64,000 nucleotides of DNA from Pseudonocardia sp. T1-2H (GTDB taxonomy: Bacteria > Actinomycetota > Actinomycetes > Mycobacteriales > Pseudonocardiaceae), in contig NZ_JBBPCL010000001.1 of NCBI RefSeq assembly GCF_038039215.1, positions 2,604,001 to 2,668,000 of the forward strand, in the 5' to 3' direction. This document shows positions 27,647 through 36,933 of the stretch, piece by piece (position 1 is the first letter of the stretch; each line of letters begins with the position of its first letter). Made by a program: the position numbers and the translations under genes. The notes under the pieces are model-generated. The model was not told the DNA's origin, did not search any database, and saw nothing but the letters and a program-made list of their open reading frames with translations.

Positions 27647-28636
27647 CTACGCGGCCCGCGACCGGATCCGGGAGTGCCGGAGGGTTTCCGAGGGTGGGAT
27701 GCCGTAGTTCGCCCGGTAGGCGAGGGAGAATCGGCCGGGATGGGCGAAGCCGCAGCGCAGCGCGACCTGCGAGACGGTGACCGCGGTGGGATCCGCGCGG
27801 ACGAGCGCGTCGTGGGCGCGAGCCAGACGCAGCTCCTGCAGGTAGCTCATCGGGGTGGTGCCCAGATGCCTTCGGAACGCCTCCTGCAGCGACCGGACGC
27901 TGACCAGGGCGATGCGGGCGAGCTCGGCGACCGTGAACGGGTGGTCCGGTGTCGCTTCCATCGCCTCGACGGCCCGCTTGACCGGACCGGGACCCCAGGA
28001 GCGGACCGGGGCTGCGAGGGCATCGCGGTAGGGATGCTCGACCGAGAACAGCAGACCGCGCAGGAGCGCCTCCTGCATCGGAGCGGCCGTGACGTCGTGG
28101 CTCAACAGTCCGCCCGGGGAGGTGGGCTCCGCGGCGATGAGCCGGACCAGGCGGGCCCAGCTCCGGCCGGCACCGTCCCCGATCTCCAGGTTCGGGGCCA
28201 GCTCCAGTGGCCGCCGTACCGAGCGCCCGAGCTGGTGCTCCAAGGCGTCCTCCAGCGCCCCGCGCTCGATCCTGACCGCGAAGGACCGGTAGTCGTCGCT
28301 GGTCCGCATGGCGATGTCGCCGATCGGTCGGAACACCGCCGCTCGCGTCGGGCCCACCTCGAACGAGGCGCCCCGGTGCTCGACGTCCATGTGTCCCGCG
28401 GCGGGGAAGTTGACGTAGTAGCAGGTCTCGAGGTCCGACATGCCGATCTGCATGCCGGCGGTGTAGAAGCAGTCGCCCACGCTGAGCGATCCGCGCGCCA
28501 CACCGGAGAAGCGGAACTCGTACGGACGTCCTCGTCCGACCAGGTCCAGTGAGGTGTCGAAGTAGTTCGACCTGATGGCGTCCCGCGCGCCGTCCAGGTC
28601 CGACTCGTGGAACGAGAAGATCTCCGTACCTGCCAT
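27647..28636 (-). CDS. AraC-family transcriptional regulator
   Basis: A 329-residue AraC/XylS regulator with the FeaR/AraC-binding-like N-terminal sensor and a C-terminal double helix-turn-helix. The HTH is seen in HPFTVAELARIALVSVRSLQ and EAFRRHLGTTPMSYLQELRL, then VSQVALRCGFAHPGRFSLAY. ATG 28636. It often controls aromatic or amine catabolism in this group; here a truncated TPP-enzyme gene lies just upstream on the same strand, and no obvious target remains. Confidence 0.88.
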   Translation of the reverse strand: MAGTEIFSFHESDLDGARDAIRSNYFDTSLDLVGRGRPYEFRFSGVARGSLSVGDCFYTAGMQIGMSDLETCYYVNFPAAGHMDVEHRGASFEVGPTRAAVFRPIGDIAMRTSDDYRSFAVRIERGALEDALEHQLGRSVRRPLELAPNLEIGDGAGRSWARLVRLIAAEPTSPGGLLSHDVTAAPMQEALLRGLLFSVEHPYRDALAAPVRSWGPGPVKRAVEAMEATPDHPFTVAELARIALVSVRSLQEAFRRHLGTTPMSYLQELRLARAHDALVRADPTAVTVSQVALRCGFAHPGRFSLAYRANYGIPPSETLRHSRIRSRAA

Positions 28637-28682
28637 ATCGACGACCTCGTATCAGGGTGGAACCTCGGCATCCCGTCAGCGC

Positions 28683-29051
28683 TCAGTTCTCCTGTTCGCG
28701 CTGGCGGCGCAGCTGGGCAGCGGCTCTGTCGCCGTCGGGCTCCTGGCGCAGCGCGGCGAGCATCTGCTCGACCTCCTCCTCGGGCTGCAGCGGCGCCAGC
28801 AGCGGGGTGTCGCGGTCGACGATCGCTTCGACGAGGAAGGGTCGGTCTGCGGCCAGGGCCTGCCGCCAGGCCTCGCCGATCCGGCCGGGCTCGTCGACGC
28901 GGGCTGCACCCAGGCCGAGCAGCTCGGCGTAGCGGGCGTAGGGGGAGGGCGGGACCTCCTGCGAGACGGGGTAGCGGGGGTCGCCCTCCCTCTCGCGTTG
29001 CTCCCAGGAGACCTCGGCCAGGTCGCCGTTGTGCAGGTGCAGGGGGGTCAT
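28683..29051 (-). pseudogene. Truncated TPP-dependent enzyme (pyruvate oxidase/acetolactate synthase type), C-terminal fragment
   Basis: A 122-residue frame that matches only the C-terminal end of PoxB/IlvB-type thiamine diphosphate enzymes: NGDLAEVSWEQRE, DPRYPVSQEVPPSPYARYAE, LLGLGAARVDEPGRIGEAW and ADRPFLVEAIVDRDTPLL. The full enzyme is about 580 residues, so the FAD/central and PYR domains and most of the PP domain are missing. A GGAGG ribosome-binding site precedes ATG 29051, so a short peptide could still be made. Most likely a deletion remnant. Confidence 0.7.
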
Positions 29052-29269
29052 GCGGGCCTCCTGAAGGGAACGTCAGGACGGGCGACCGGCCGCGTCGGTG
29101 GTAGGTCCGCGGGTACCCCTGACCGCGCCCGTCAAGCGCCGCTCCTCGATGACGCCCTGTCATCCGGGGGACGGGTCGATCCGGGCCCATCCCGGTGACC
29201 TGCCCGGGGATGACCATGCGGGGCCCGGGTACCTGGACGGGACATCCGGTGAGGTCGAGGAGGACCCAG

Positions 29270-30792
29270 GTGAGCGCGAGGTCGGTCTATGACGCGAGGG
29301 AGCACGGCCTGGTGGGGGACGGCGTCACCAACGACCAGCCCGCCCTCGCCGCGCTGGTCGACCGGCTCGGGGACGCGTACGCCGGGGACGGCCGACCGCG
29401 GATGATCGTGGTGCCGCCGGGGGACTACTGCATCCGGGACGTCGCCACGGTCTGGCGCTCGGGCGTCTCGCTGGTCGGCGCGGGTATGCAGGCGACCCGC
29501 TTCCTGCTCGCCAACCCCGGTGCCCCCGGGACGCCGACCCCGCTGATGTGGTTCACCGCCCTCCAGCACGGCGCGGGGCCGGACAACCACCTGGCCGACT
29601 GCGTCTTCGCCTCCTTCGAGGTCGACGGCTCGGGGATGGAGTTGGACGAGTACGACCCGCTGGCCAAGGGCCTGGGCCTGCAGTACGTGCTGCGCGGCCG
29701 CTTCCGGGACATCTACGTCCACGACACCCCGGCGACGGGGTTCGGCTGCGACTTCCTGCAGGACACCGTGGTCGACGCCGTCCTGGCCGAGCGGTGCGGA
29801 CGGCTCGACACCGGTGAGGAGCCGGGCGGGGCGGGGATCGGCATCGGCATCGGCGGCTGGGGGGCCACCGAACGGCTGACCGTCACCGCGTGCACGGCCC
29901 GGGGCAACGGCACCAACGGGATATTCGTCGAGCTGCAGCGGGAGGAGTGGCCGCCGCCGAGGGGCATCCGGATCACCGCCTGCCACGTGGAGGACAACCG
30001 CTTCGGGATCTCCGACTGGGGTGCCGACGGGCTCGTCGTGACCGGCTGCACGATGATCGGCAACCACGAGGCCGGGTTCGACATCTCGGCCCAGGGCACC
30101 TCCTCGACCGCCGGCCGGGGCGGCATGGTGGTCAACTGCGTCATCGACGGCAACCTCCGCGACGGCGTCGGCATCGGCAACACACCGGGTCCGTACACGA
30201 TCAGCGGCAGCCGGATCAGCGCCAACGGGCGGTACGGCTACTGGGAGCACCACTTCGGTGGGGGCTACTCCGGCCCGGTGGTCGACCTGGTCCTCGACGG
30301 GAACTCCATCCACGACAACGGACTGGACGGCATCCGCGTCGATGCCGGGATCGATCATTCGGCGTTCACCCGCAACCGGATCCGCAACAACGGCCGGCGG
30401 GCCGCGCCGGCGACGTCGGGGGTGGGTCCGGTGTCTCCTACGGTGACCTGAGGCTGACCGACGAGACCGCCGAGTGGCGCCCGGACGGCCACCGCGGCAA
30501 GCACGTCACCGTGGGGGAGGAGGACGCGATGGTCCTGTTCAACACGGAGACCCAGCTCGCGCTGGCGCCGCACCGGCCGGGGGCCGGCAGGGCCTGGCGG
30601 TTGGGCCGGCCGCCGGACGGCGCGCCCTACGAGCTGCCGGGCGTGCCGCGGCGGCGGGCGGGGATCACCCTCGACGCCCCGGTCGGCGTGCTGGACCTCG
30701 ACGGCAACCGGATCTGGGACGACCAGGAGGAGCCTACCCAGACCCATGCGTCATGGGCCACCGAGCGGGCCTTCGGCGGGGCCGCCCGGTAA
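29270..30792 (+). pseudogene. Right-handed beta-helix (pectate lyase-like) protein, frameshifted
   Basis: A parallel beta-helix protein with the pectate_lyase_3 type start (VYDAREHGLVGDGVTNDQPA, MIVVPPGDYCIRD) and repeated rungs such as VTACTARGNGTNGIFVE, CHVEDNRFGISDWGADG and GNSIHDNGLDGIRVDAG. GTG 29270 has GAGGTCGAGGAGG upstream. The first frame ends at 30451. The second continues as GGGSGVSYGDLRLTDETAEW and WRLGRPPDGAPYELPGVP to the stop at 30792. One G too few in the TCGGGGGTGGG run near 30418 explains the break. No signal peptide is visible. Function (polysaccharide lyase or structural) is unproven. Confidence 0.72.
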
Positions 30793-30882
30793 CAGGGCGA
30801 CGGAGAGCGCGAGGACGACCGAGGGCTTCCTCGAGCGGTCGCGCGGGCGTGCCGCGGTCGACCACACCGAGCCCGCACGGGT

Positions 30883-32370
30883 TCAGAGCGTCCGCGCCGC
30901 GCAGCGCGCGTAGGTGTGCCGCCACGGCCGCAACTGCTCGAGGGCCGCCGCCCCGGCGATCACGCCGGGGTCGTCGTAGCGCCTGCCGATGATCTGCAGT
31001 CCCACGGGCAGATCGCCCTCGGCCATGCCGGCCGGCACGGACACCGCGGGATGGCCGCTGTAGTTGATCGGGTACGTCATGCACCACCCGATCAGCGGGT
31101 TCACCTCGACGCCGTTGATGTGGGTGGGGCCGGCGGTGTTGCCGTCGTCCGCGTTGGGCACCGGCAGGCAGGCGAGGGTGGGCGTCAGGAGGAGGTCGTA
31201 GTCGCCGAAGACACCCTGGATCGCATCGTAGACGCCGGTACGCATCTGCTGGTCCCGCAGGACCTCGACCGCGCTCGCCCGGTAGTTCGCCTCGACGTAG
31301 GAGCGGTACTCCGCGGGCAGGTCGTCGGCGTGGTCTGTCAGGAGATCGATCCCCTGGGCCTTGAAGAGCTCGATGACCTCGACCCCGGCCATCATCCGGC
31401 ACCAGAGCTCCGCCAACTCCTGCTGCCCGTAGGGCATCGTCATGGCGATCTCGTCCACGACGGCGCCGGCGTCGCGGAACGCGGCCGCGGCCTGCGCGGT
31501 GACCGTCGCGACCTTCGGGTCGACCGGGTACATGCCGAAGTCGGGGCTGTAGGCGATGCGCTTGCCGGCCAGCGACCTCTCCGGCGTCGCGCAGGCCCCG
31601 ACGTAGTCCACGGTCTCGTCGAGGGCGAACGGATCGCGCGGGTCGTATCCGGTGAGCACCGAGGCGCCGAGGGCGACGTCGGCGACGCTGCGCCCGAGCA
31701 CACCTTCGAACAGGAAGGGGCTGACCCCGGTGAAGGCGTTGGGCCGCGACACGAACGGCACGCGCCCGAACGACGCCTTGTAGCCGACGACGCCGCACCA
31801 GGAGGCGGGGATCCGGATCGACCCGCCGCCGTCGGTGCCCTCCGCCAGGGGCAGCAGGCCGTCCGCCACGGCGGCCGCGGAACCGCCGGAGGATCCTCCC
31901 GAGTTCCGGTCCGTGTCGAACGGGTTGCGCGTGGGCCCGAACAGCGGGTTGTCACACGTGCCGCGGAAACCCATGACCGGCGAGTTGGTCTTGCCGAGCA
32001 CGATCGCTCCCGCGGCCTTCATCCGTTCGGCGTAGGTGCAGTGGTGCTCGGCGATGTTCCCGCGCAGGGCGGGGATGCCGCCGAACGTCGACGGCCAGCC
32101 GGGGTGGAAGTCGAAGAGGTCCTTCAGCGCGGTGGGGACACCGTGCAGCGGCCCCAGCTCCTCCCCGTCCGTCACCGCTTTCTCCGCGCGCGTGGCCGCC
32201 TGCCTGGCCTCGTCGGCCGCGAGGAAGACGAACGCGTTGAGACTGGGGTCGCGCTGCTCGATGCGGTCCAGGAAGTGGTCCACGATCTCCACGGGGGACA
32301 CCTCGCGGCCGCGGACCGCCGCCGCCAGGTTCGTCGCGGACTCGTACGCCATGTCGTCGTCGAGAGGCAT
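30883..32370 (-). CDS. Amidase signature family protein
   Basis: A 495-residue amidase with the Ser-cisSer-Lys triad visible: K83 (TALKDLFDF), S161 (SGGSSGGSAAA) and S184 (GTDGGGSIRIPAS). It hydrolyses amide bonds of small carboxamides or ring-opened lactams; members of the family include 2-aminomuconate-type deaminases. It is followed upstream on the same strand by a RidA-like protein (33156-32407) and an MBL-fold hydrolase (34015-33203), probably one operon. The context suggests release of ammonia or amine from a ring-cleavage product. Confidence 0.9.
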   Translation of the reverse strand: MPLDDDMAYESATNLAAAVRGREVSPVEIVDHFLDRIEQRDPSLNAFVFLAADEARQAATRAEKAVTDGEELGPLHGVPTALKDLFDFHPGWPSTFGGIPALRGNIAEHHCTYAERMKAAGAIVLGKTNSPVMGFRGTCDNPLFGPTRNPFDTDRNSGGSSGGSAAAVADGLLPLAEGTDGGGSIRIPASWCGVVGYKASFGRVPFVSRPNAFTGVSPFLFEGVLGRSVADVALGASVLTGYDPRDPFALDETVDYVGACATPERSLAGKRIAYSPDFGMYPVDPKVATVTAQAAAAFRDAGAVVDEIAMTMPYGQQELAELWCRMMAGVEVIELFKAQGIDLLTDHADDLPAEYRSYVEANYRASAVEVLRDQQMRTGVYDAIQGVFGDYDLLLTPTLACLPVPNADDGNTAGPTHINGVEVNPLIGWCMTYPINYSGHPAVSVPAGMAEGDLPVGLQIIGRRYDDPGVIAGAAALEQLRPWRHTYARCAARTL

Positions 32371-32406
32371 GGGACTCCTTCGGTGGGTGGGACGCGGGGG
32401 TGTGGA

Positions 32407-33156
32407 TCAGAGCGCGCGCCACCCGCTCACGCGGCGCAGGTCCATCTCGAACTCGACCTCGACGACCGGCGGCCTGGTCAACCAGCGGAGGAATCCGTGA
32501 CGGCCGACCGCCGGCAGCCGGTCGAGGAGCATCTCCTCCAGGCCGGGGATCTCGTGAGCGGTGTAGACGTCCACGAGCGTGGGGGACTCCGCGTCCTTGC
32601 CCAGCCCGGCCAGCCGGGCCCGCATCTCGTCGACGACGTAGCCGGCCTTCTTCGCCAGGCCGGCTTCGGACACGTCACCGCGCGCGACGATCGCGTCGGG
32701 ATCGAGGCCGTCGATCTCGCCGCCGCCCGCCACGACGAAGTCGACGCCCCCGGCGCCGGCCGACCTCCGGACGAGAAATGCCGACAGCAGCACGGGTTCT
32801 CGCGGCGCGGACCGGACGGGGACGACATTGGTCCGAGCGATCGGGTTCACGCCGTCTTCGAGCAGCCCGCGCTCCGCGAGGAGTTGCCGGTAGGTCTCGT
32901 TGAACTCGTCGAACGCCCCGAACGCGAACGGTGCCGGGGACCTCAGTTCGATACCGACCAGCGCGCTCGGCGGCAGGCCTCGCTCGGCGCACTCCTCGTC
33001 GAGACGAGCGAACCCGTCGACGACCGGGGGCGGGGAGTCGAACCGCACCCCGATGATCTCGTGACCCGGCTCGGCGGCCACCCCGGAGGAGTACGGGGCG
33101 ATGGCGGGCAGGTACCGGTAGGTCCCGGTGCTGTGCTGCGACGCGGCGTACGGCAT
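32407..33156 (-). CDS. RidA-like family protein (probable enamine/imine deaminase type)
   Basis: A 249-residue protein. Residues ~15-130 show RidA/YjgF-like features (YLPAIAPYSSGVAAEPGHE, PFAFGAFDEFNETYRQLLAE, VNPIARTNVVPV). The C-terminal half is unlike ordinary ~130-residue RidA proteins and is not recognised. RidA proteins hydrolyse enamines and imines; longer relatives occur in amino-aromatic degradation. It lies 36 nt upstream of the amidase and 46 nt downstream of the MBL-fold gene, so the three likely act in one pathway. The assignment rests on motif resemblance. Confidence 0.6.
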   Translation of the reverse strand: MPYAASQHSTGTYRYLPAIAPYSSGVAAEPGHEIIGVRFDSPPPVVDGFARLDEECAERGLPPSALVGIELRSPAPFAFGAFDEFNETYRQLLAERGLLEDGVNPIARTNVVPVRSAPREPVLLSAFLVRRSAGAGGVDFVVAGGGEIDGLDPDAIVARGDVSEAGLAKKAGYVVDEMRARLAGLGKDAESPTLVDVYTAHEIPGLEEMLLDRLPAVGRHGFLRWLTRPPVVEVEFEMDLRRVSGWRAL

Positions 33157-33202
33157 GAGCGGGTACTCCAGGAGGATCGGGCCGGCGCGGCGGGGGTGCG
33201 GC

Positions 33203-34015
33203 TCAGTCGAAGTACTTGGCCTGGGCCTGCAGCTCCTCGAGCACGGTCGCGTCGTGGCCGTAGACCATCGTGGCGTCGTAGCGCTTCTGGATCTGCTGGG
33301 TCCACCGGAAGCTCTCCCACCAGGCGTGCGAGTCGCGACCGAGCCAGCCCTGGGGCAGGCCCTGCTCGAAGAGGTCGCGCACGTGGAACAGGTCGCTGGT
33401 CAGCATGAAGTGCCCGGAGTTGCGGGTCTCGACCTGCATGGTCATCAGGCCGGGGGTGTGGCCGGGCATGTGCCGCAGGGTGATGCCCTCGAACAGCTCG
33501 GTCTCGTCGCGGTGGATGGGCTGCCAGTTCAGCTCCCAGTGGAGGTCGCCGGGGACGTAGGCGCCGATGTCCTCCTTGGTCGCGACCGCGTAGTAGTGCT
33601 CCTTGATCTCCTTCGCGTGGGCGTAGATCGGGATGTTCCTGCCCTTGAAGTGCTCCAGCCCGCCGGCGTGGTCGAGGTGCAGGTGCCCCATCACGACGGC
33701 CTGGATGTCGTCGATGCCGTACCCGGCGGCCTCGAGGGCCTTGTCGAGGTGGTGCTCCTCCTCGTAGACGTTGACGGGGAAGGCTTCCCAGGCGGGCGCG
33801 GGCCAGTCCTCCTTGGCGTTCTGTGCGCAGCCGGTCTCGAAGAGGATCGGGCCTGCCTGGGGGTGTTCGATCACGGCGGCGATGACGGCGACCCGGCGGC
33901 GCTCGTAGTGCGGGTGCGGGTCGGACTGCACCGCCGCGTTGCATCCGCGGATGAAGAAGCCGTCGTCGGTGTCGATCCGGCCGAGGTCGAGCAGGGACAA
34001 CTTCGTTCCGGCCAT
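33203..34015 (-). CDS. MBL-fold hydrolase, N-acyl homoserine lactonase-like
   Basis: A 270-residue metallo-beta-lactamase-fold enzyme. The dinuclear zinc motif is HLHLDH (H111, H113, D115, H116 in VMGHLHLDHAGG), with further ligand candidates in MPGHTPGLM and LTSDLFH. AiiA-type lactonases share this pattern; in this setting it more likely opens a lactone or lactam made by the LLM oxygenase than quenches signals. ATG 34015 is chosen for GGAAGAGG upstream. Divergent from the GntR gene, separated by an AT-rich promoter. Confidence 0.88.
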   Translation of the reverse strand: MAGTKLSLLDLGRIDTDDGFFIRGCNAAVQSDPHPHYERRRVAVIAAVIEHPQAGPILFETGCAQNAKEDWPAPAWEAFPVNVYEEEHHLDKALEAAGYGIDDIQAVVMGHLHLDHAGGLEHFKGRNIPIYAHAKEIKEHYYAVATKEDIGAYVPGDLHWELNWQPIHRDETELFEGITLRHMPGHTPGLMTMQVETRNSGHFMLTSDLFHVRDLFEQGLPQGWLGRDSHAWWESFRWTQQIQKRYDATMVYGHDATVLEELQAQAKYFD

Positions 34016-34142
34016 GGGGTGCCTCTTCCGTTCGACGCGGTGGTGATCCCACGGCCTCGAGGTCCGCACCCACCGGACGAGCTCCGCACGCGAGATCCGA
34101 GGGCCCACATCGTCGACCGTGACGACACAGGAATGTCTAAAC

Positions 34143-34148
34143 TATAAT
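34143..34148 (+). promoter_or_regulatory. TATAAT -10 element upstream of the GntR gene
   Basis: A consensus TATAAT lies in a short AT-rich island (about 34130-34155) in otherwise very GC-rich DNA, 60 nt upstream of the GntR gene. A -35 with a convincing match was not found. The spacer is shared with the divergent MBL operon. Confidence 0.45.
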
Positions 34149-34205
34149 TTCTAACGCGTCAATGGCGACCAGCAGAAAGGGACATCCGCCGGATTCGAGT
34201 GGAAG

Positions 34206-34883
34206 GTGTGCCCGGTGAGGACGGACGCGGTGCAGCCGGTGTCGGCGGGGCTCGGCCGGGATCTGGTCGGGCTCATCCGCTCCCTCATCCTGACCGGCGC
34301 CATCGCCCCGGGCGAGAAGATCCTGCCCAAGGAGATCCAGGAACGGTTCGGCGTCTCCCACATCCCGGTCCGGGAGGCACTGCGCGCGCTGGAGGCCGAG
34401 GGACTGGTCATCACCGTCCCGCGTCGAGGCACGAGCGCCGCGCAGGTCTCGCTCGGCGAGCTCCGCGAGGTCTACGCCATGCGACGGCTGCTCGAACCAC
34501 CGCTCATGGCCCGGGCGGCGCAGCTGCGCAGCGCGGAAGCGGTGGCCGCGGCACAGACGGCGCGGCGGGGACTCGCCGCCGAGTCCGCTGCCGACCTCGA
34601 CGCGTTCCTGGCCCGGCACCGGGAGTTCCACTGGTTGCTCGTCCGACCGGCGGTAGAGGCGGTCGGCCGTCGGGTCCTCGAACAACTGTGGGTGATCTCC
34701 GAGCGCTACGTGCGGATGAGCGTGGCCGCCCACCAGGCCGACGTGAAGGCGGCCCACGACCACGACACCCTGCTCGGGGCGTTCGTGTCCGGAGACGCCG
34801 ATCTCGCGGCGCGCGAGACCGTGCGCCACCTCGACCTCGTCGAATCCACGATCGTCGAGGCGCTGACGCCCGGCCTCGCGTGA
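34206..34883 (+). CDS. GntR/FadR-type transcriptional regulator
   Basis: A 225-residue GntR regulator of the FCD (FadR C-terminal) type. The winged helix has LIRSLILTGAIAPGEKIL, then IQERFGVSHIPVREALRALE and AEGLVITVPRRGT. The effector domain has EFHWLLVRP and the late His of the metal site in ARETVRHLDLVE. Start GTG 34206 (or GTG 34215). It is divergent from the MBL/RidA/amidase operon, which it most likely controls in response to a pathway acid. Confidence 0.88.
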   Translation: MCPVRTDAVQPVSAGLGRDLVGLIRSLILTGAIAPGEKILPKEIQERFGVSHIPVREALRALEAEGLVITVPRRGTSAAQVSLGELREVYAMRRLLEPPLMARAAQLRSAEAVAAAQTARRGLAAESAADLDAFLARHREFHWLLVRPAVEAVGRRVLEQLWVISERYVRMSVAAHQADVKAAHDHDTLLGAFVSGDADLAARETVRHLDLVESTIVEALTPGLA

Positions 34884-34955
34884 GGCGCCTCGTCGTCGGT
34901 GTGGTCGACGACGGTGGACGGCAGGCGCCGTGGCGGGGGAGCAAGCGCGCCGCCG

Positions 34956-36704
34956 TCAGAAGGCGGTGTTGTCGAGGTCGATCCCCGCCGCCTGCAGCTT
35001 CCGGTAGAGCGTGGAGCGGGAGATGCCCAGGAGCAGGGCGGCGTCCCGCTTGTTGCCGCCGGTCTCGGCCAGTGCCTCGAGAATGGCGTGCACCTCGGCG
35101 CGCTCGAAGCGGGTCAGGTTGCTCCGGTGCGCCGCGCGGCGGATCTCCGGCGGCAGGTCGGCGAGCACGGCGGCGGTCCCGGTCGCGGTGTCGAGCATGC
35201 GGGTGACGGCTGAACGGAGCTCGCCGACGTTGCCCGGCCAGGCCAGACGCATGAGGAGCTGAGTCACCTCGGGCGCCACCCGCCGCGGGGCGGCGAAGGC
35301 CGCGACGAGGGCGGGCACGTCGCGGAGCCGGTTGCGCAGTGGCGGCAGCCGAACCTGGTCGGCGTCGATCCCGGGCAGCACCGCGTCCTCCCAGGAGGCG
35401 GAGCTGGTGAACGTCGCGGTACACCGCCAGCCACGGGCCGCGGCCGCGTCGAGGAGCGCGGCGAGCCGGCGCCGGGCGGAGGGATCGAGCAGGTCGAGGT
35501 GCTGGAGGAGGAGCCCGGCCGGTGGACCGTCCAGGACGGCCCGAAGGTCGTCGAACCAGGCGTGCAGGCCCTGCACCTCGACGGTGGCCGCGTCGCGGAC
35601 GATCGTCACCTCCCCGCGCTCGCGCAGCAGCGCCCGGGCCACGGCCGCCTTCCCGACACCGGACTCGCCGCAGAGCACCAGGCTCCGCTCGGCGAGCGCG
35701 GTCCGGGCCGCGCGGCAGGCCCAGAGGAACGCCCGGTCCGAGCCGGCCAGCCCGGCCGGGGCGGTGACCGGCGCAGCGGCACGGGAGGCACCCGGCTGTT
35801 CCGTCGCCGGCCGGACCTCGACGAGCGCGCCGATCACCTGGTCGCCGTCGTGCAGCCGCATCGTGCGGGTCCGGGCGGCCCGCCCGTCGGGCAGTGGCAG
35901 CTCGTTCTCCACGATCCCGTCACCGCAGCACCCTTCGAGAACCCGGGCGACGTGGTCCCACAACAACGGTTGCTCGACGCCGTCGAGGAGCCGCGCGGCC
36001 TGCGGGTTGGTCATCTGGATGCGGTCGTTGAGCACCAGGATCCCGGCGTGCGAGCGCCTGTCCCCGGAGACGAAGTGGCTGAGCAGCGCGCGCTCCTGCA
36101 CGGAGTGCTGCTCGAACAACCGCTGCTCGATGCACCGTGCCGTCTGCTCGGCCAGCACGGTGACCAGGGCGTTGTCCCGGTCCGCCGCGCAGGTGATGTC
36201 GAGGATGCCCATCGGTCGCCGGATCACCGGGTCCATGATCGGCACACCGACGCAGGTGAACTGGACGAGCTGTTCGGCGTAGTGCTCGTGGCCGTCGATC
36301 CGGACCGTGCGCCCCAGTTCGACGGCGGTGCCCACGCCGTTCGTCCCCACCGCGTCCTCGGCGAAGACGAATCCCGGGGTGATGTTGTGGGTGTCCAGCG
36401 CATGCAGCAACCGCTGTTCGTGCACCCGACGGTCGAGGATCCGGGCGTCGGTGTCGGTGACCAGGAAGCTGACGCCGAGCTCGCCGAGCCGAGCGTTGAT
36501 GGTGTCGAGGACCGGGCCGGCGGCACGCAGCAGCCGCGACTCGGGGTTGACGTCCGGCCGGTAGGGCGGGGCGAGCGTCTCGGTGGCGACCGCCCAGCTC
36601 GAGCAGCGCTTCCAGGACGAGGAGATCTCGTCGCGGACGCGCGCCGGGGCCGACCCGGAGGACAGGAAGCGTTCACGTTCGCGGGCCAGCACGTCGTCGA
36701 CCAT
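34956..36704 (-). CDS. AcoR-type (GAF-Fis) transcriptional activator
   Basis: A 582-residue activator of the AcoR/MimR class. N-terminal GAF sensor (SFLVTDTDARILDRRVHEQR, FAEDAVGTNGVGTAVELG), a PAS-like middle (ILVLNDRIQMTNPQAARLLD), a degenerate AAA-type ATPase (LCGESGVGKAAVARALL as Walker A, LAWPGNVGELRSAV) and a C-terminal Fis helix-turn-helix (ETGGNKRDAALLLGISRSTL with YRKLQAAGI). The GAFTGA loop that contacts sigma-54 is absent, as in other actinobacterial members, so it must activate differently. ATG 36704 has GAGAGGAG upstream. It is divergent from the LLM operon and is the probable reader of the GTGTCC-N7-GGACAC sites. Confidence 0.88.
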   Translation of the reverse strand: MVDDVLARERERFLSSGSAPARVRDEISSSWKRCSSWAVATETLAPPYRPDVNPESRLLRAAGPVLDTINARLGELGVSFLVTDTDARILDRRVHEQRLLHALDTHNITPGFVFAEDAVGTNGVGTAVELGRTVRIDGHEHYAEQLVQFTCVGVPIMDPVIRRPMGILDITCAADRDNALVTVLAEQTARCIEQRLFEQHSVQERALLSHFVSGDRRSHAGILVLNDRIQMTNPQAARLLDGVEQPLLWDHVARVLEGCCGDGIVENELPLPDGRAARTRTMRLHDGDQVIGALVEVRPATEQPGASRAAAPVTAPAGLAGSDRAFLWACRAARTALAERSLVLCGESGVGKAAVARALLRERGEVTIVRDAATVEVQGLHAWFDDLRAVLDGPPAGLLLQHLDLLDPSARRRLAALLDAAAARGWRCTATFTSSASWEDAVLPGIDADQVRLPPLRNRLRDVPALVAAFAAPRRVAPEVTQLLMRLAWPGNVGELRSAVTRMLDTATGTAAVLADLPPEIRRAAHRSNLTRFERAEVHAILEALAETGGNKRDAALLLGISRSTLYRKLQAAGIDLDNTAF

Positions 36705-36786
36705 GTTCGCTCCTCTCGGGACGGCGTCGGCCCGATCAGGCACTGCGATGGTGCGGATCCACGGTAATCCGCTGATCCAGAACGGT

Positions 36787-36805
36787 GTGTCCCAGATCGG
36801 GACAC
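36787..36805. promoter_or_regulatory. GTGTCC-N7-GGACAC inverted repeat, activator site 1
   Basis: A 19-nt site with perfect 7-nt arms (GTGTCCC / GGGACAC, 5-nt spacer) between the AcoR-type gene and the LLM operon. The same outer pattern recurs at 42592-42610. A second repeat, TGAGACAC-GTGTCACA (one mismatch), lies at 36866-36881. Paired inverted repeats upstream of the promoter are typical for Fis-type activators; binding by the adjacent regulator is inferred. Confidence 0.6.
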
Positions 36806-36865
36806 GTCCGGGGTCCGACCGCGCCCGCGCGGGGCTCTGCCCGACGTCGAAGCCGTGCTTCAGAT

Positions 36866-36881
36866 TGAGACACGTGTCACA
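36866..36881. promoter_or_regulatory. Second inverted repeat upstream of the LLM monooxygenase operon
   Basis: TGAGACAC-GTGTCACA, an 8+8 inverted repeat with a single mismatch, 53 nt before GTG 36934. It shares the GACAC/GTGTC half-sites with the 36787 repeat in the opposite arrangement and may be a lower-affinity or overlapping site of the same regulator. Confidence 0.45.
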
Positions 36882-36933
36882 GCCGACTTGCGGGTCGAAT
36901 CACGGGACCAACGTCGTCCCGAGGAGCGAACCG

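Noticed and set aside
30883..32370. Specific naming of the amidase as a 2-aminomuconate-type deaminase.
   Set aside because: The amidase signature is clear, but substrate cannot be read from the sequence; only the context is suggestive.
34956..36743. Sigma-54-dependent enhancer-binding protein.
   Set aside because: The GAFTGA motif is absent and the ATPase core is degenerate, so classical sigma-54 activation is not supported.
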